A stretch of 64,000 bases of DNA from Thiobacillus denitrificans (GTDB lineage Bacteria > Pseudomonadota > Gammaproteobacteria > Burkholderiales > Thiobacillaceae), in NCBI RefSeq assembly GCF_001530125.1, contig NZ_LDUG01000033.1:42143-106142 (forward strand), given 5' to 3'. Below are positions 62,299 to 64,000 of this stretch, piece by piece (positions within the stretch are counted from its first letter, which is position 1; the number at the start of each line of letters is the position of its first letter). The position numbers were made by a program, and so were the translations under genes. The notes beneath the pieces were generated by a model. The model was given only the letters and a program-made list of their open reading frames with translations, did no database searches and was not told the DNA's origin.

Positions 62299-64000
62299 TT
62301 ACTGGCGCGCCAGCGTTTCCGCTTTCAGGCGCGCCATCAAGTCATCCAAACTGAGCTGCCCCAGATCCTGGTTGCCGCGGGCACGGACGGAAACCATCCC
62401 GGTTTCCATTTCCTTGTCGCCGACCACCACCTGATAAGGCAGCTTTTGCAAGCTATGTTCGCGGATTTTATAAGTAATCTTGTTATTACTCAAGTCCGAC
62501 ATCGCACGGATGCCTGCCTCGCGCAGCGCGCGGGTGACTTTTTGCGCATATTCGGTCTGGCGCTCGCTGATATTCATCACCATCACCTGCACCGGCGCCA
62601 GCCACAACGGGAAGTTGCCGGCATGGTGCTCGATCAGGATGCCGATGAAGCGCTCCATCGACCCAAGAATCGCGCGGTGCAGCATCACCGGGGTTTTGCG
62701 GCTGTTGTCCTCGTCGACGAATTCGGCGTCGAGGCGCACCGGCAGGTTGAAATCGAGCTGGATGGTGCCGCACTGCCACAGCCGGTGAAGCGTGTCTTTC
62801 AGCGTGAACTCGATCTTGGGGCCGTAGAACGCGCCCTCACCCGGCTGCAAGTCGTAGGCCAGCTTGCTCTTGTCGAGCGCCGCCGCCAGCGCCGCTTCGG
62901 CCTTGTCCCAGGACGCGTCCGAGCCGACCCGCTTGTCCGGCCGGGTCGACAGCTTGACCAGCACATCCTCGAAGCCGAAGTCAGCGTAGGTCTTCTGCAG
63001 CATGACGATGAAGTCGGCGACTTCCTGCTCAATCTGGTCTTCGGTGCAGAAAATGTGGGCGTCGTCCTGGGTAAAACCGCGCACCCGCATGATGCCGTGC
63101 AGCGCGCCCGAGGGCTCGTTGCGGTGGCACGAACCGAACTCGGCCAGGCGCAGCGGCAGGTCGCGATAGGAATGCAGGCCGCTGTTGAAAATCTGCACGT
63201 GGCCGGGGCAGTTCATCGGCTTGACCGCGTAGTCGCGGTTTTCCGACGACGTGGTGAACATGTTGTCGCGGTAGTTTTCCCAGTGGCCGGACTTCTCCCA
63301 CAGGCTGCGGTCCATCACCGCCGGGGTGCGTACTTCCTGGTAACCGTATTCGACGAACTTCTGCCGCATGTACTGCTCGATCTGCTGCCACACGATCCAG
63401 CCCTTGGGGTGCCAGAACACCATGCCCGGCGCCTCGTCCTGCATGTGCAGCAGGTCGAGCTGCTTCGCCAGCTTGCGATGGTCGCGCTTCTCGGCCTCTT
63501 CCAGCCGATACAGGTAGGCTTCGAGGTCTTCCTTCTTCGCCCATGCCGTGCCGTACACGCGCTGCAGCATCTCGTTCTTCGAGTCGCCGCGCCAGTAGGC
63601 GCCGGCCAGCTTCATCAGCTTGAAGTGTTTGAGCTTGCCGGTCGACGGCACGTGCGGGCCGCGGCACAGGTCGATGAAATCGCCTTCACGGTAGAGCGAA
63701 ATGTCCTCATTGCTCGGGATCGACGCGATGATCTCGGCCTTGTAGGCTTCGCCCATATTCTTGAAGAAGGTCACAGCCTCGTCGCGCGGCATCACGCTGC
63801 GCTCGACCGGGATGTCCTGCTTCGCCAGCTCGGCCATTTTCTTCTCGATAGCCACCAGGTCTTCCGGCGTGAACGGGCGCTTGTACGAGAAATCATAAAA
63901 GAAGCCGTCCTCGATCACCGGGCCGATGGTGACCTGCGCATCGGGGAATAGCGACTTCACCGCATACGCCAGCAGGTGTGCGGTGGAATGGCGAATCATG
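62299..64000 (-). CDS. thrS: Threonyl-tRNA synthetase, 5' end outside window
   Basis: Charges tRNA-Thr. About 567 residues are visible: the second additional/editing domain ([35 protein letters not shown] with the HxxxH site and [12 protein letters not shown]), the class II catalytic core ([57 protein letters not shown], zinc residues included, and [23 protein letters not shown]), and the anticodon domain ([21 protein letters not shown]). The frame runs open past the window end, so the N-terminal TGS domain and start are missing. It is upstream of infC, the usual order. Confidence 0.96.
   Translation of the reverse strand, partial: MIRHSTAHLLAYAVKSLFPDAQVTIGPVIEDGFFYDFSYKRPFTPEDLVAIEKKMAELAKQDIPVERSVMPRDEAVTFFKNMGEAYKAEIIASIPSNEDISLYREGDFIDLCRGPHVPSTGKLKHFKLMKLAGAYWRGDSKNEMLQRVYGTAWAKKEDLEAYLYRLEEAEKRDHRKLAKQLDLLHMQDEAPGMVFWHPKGWIVWQQIEQYMRQKFVEYGYQEVRTPAVMDRSLWEKSGHWENYRDNMFTTSSENRDYAVKPMNCPGHVQIFNSGLHSYRDLPLRLAEFGSCHRNEPSGALHGIMRVRGFTQDDAHIFCTEDQIEQEVADFIVMLQKTYADFGFEDVLVKLSTRPDKRVGSDASWDKAEAALAAALDKSKLAYDLQPGEGAFYGPKIEFTLKDTLHRLWQCGTIQLDFNLPVRLDAEFVDEDNSRKTPVMLHRAILGSMERFIGILIEHHAGNFPLWLAPVQVMVMNISERQTEYAQKVTRALREAGIRAMSDLSNNKITYKIREHSLQKLPYQVVVGDKEMETGMVSVRARGNQDLGQLSLDDLMARLKAETLARQ

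Overview
The window is G+C-rich chromosomal DNA from a Gram-negative bacterium, most likely a betaproteobacterium related to Thiobacillus or other Nitrosomonadales. That placement is an inference from gene content and order: infC-rpmI-rplT-pheS-pheT-ihfA-merR-tRNA-Pro, an SpmA/SpmB fusion beside Ppx/GppA, RlhA, MltF, a secretion operon with PilM/N/O/P-like parts, and copper-handling genes. No rRNA, phage or CRISPR array was seen.

Layout. 1-1100: insertion-sequence debris (an IS1595-type transposase cut by the window start and an N-terminal scrap of a second transposase). 1107-9960: one compact operon for a type II secretion-like machine (GspG, GspF, GspE, four PilM/N/O/P-like assembly proteins, the secretin GspD and three more pseudopilins). 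10114-18229, minus strand: a secreted PhoX-like phosphatase, a CusB-CusA copper/silver efflux pair and a two-gene multicopper oxidase whose copper ligands appear to be divided between the two proteins. 19135-22632: tRNA-Ser, mltF, serS and a ParDE toxin-antitoxin pair. 22760-24950: a decayed island with a TetR regulator, an intact 146-bp MITE with 8-bp target duplications, half of a [2Fe-2S] ferredoxin gene, a PNPOx-fold flavoprotein, a conserved unknown and a possible methyltransferase tail. 24988-43934: mostly housekeeping genes (smc, queF, a sugar kinase, ppx, spmAB, a diguanylate cyclase, a TSUP exporter, crcB with DUF190, a one-domain ModE-like regulator, rlhA, YceI proteins with cytochrome b561).

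43931-52607: a marR-cytochrome b561-yceI operon with a clear palindromic operator; a deletion scar joining half of a GntR regulator to the C-terminal part of a flavoprotein; a molybdenum cofactor block (moaE, moaD, moeA, mobB opposite moaA) with a Mo-box-like dyad in the divergent promoter region; and an EgtB/SenA-type enzyme divergent from a selD-egtD gene pair, which suggests selenoneine or ergothioneine synthesis. 52743-64000: selO with a lipoprotein gene, a DUF6499/DUF2285-type protein, sodB, tRNA-Pro, and the translation operon from merR and ihfA back through pheT, pheS, rplT, rpmI and infC (ATC start) to thrS, which runs off the window end.

The most unusual points are the split multicopper oxidase with one Tat signal for two proteins, the selD-egtD//egtB(senA) arrangement without a visible SenB, the Mo-box paired with a short ModE protein, the intact MITE beside a halved ferredoxin gene, and the GntR/flavoprotein deletion junction.
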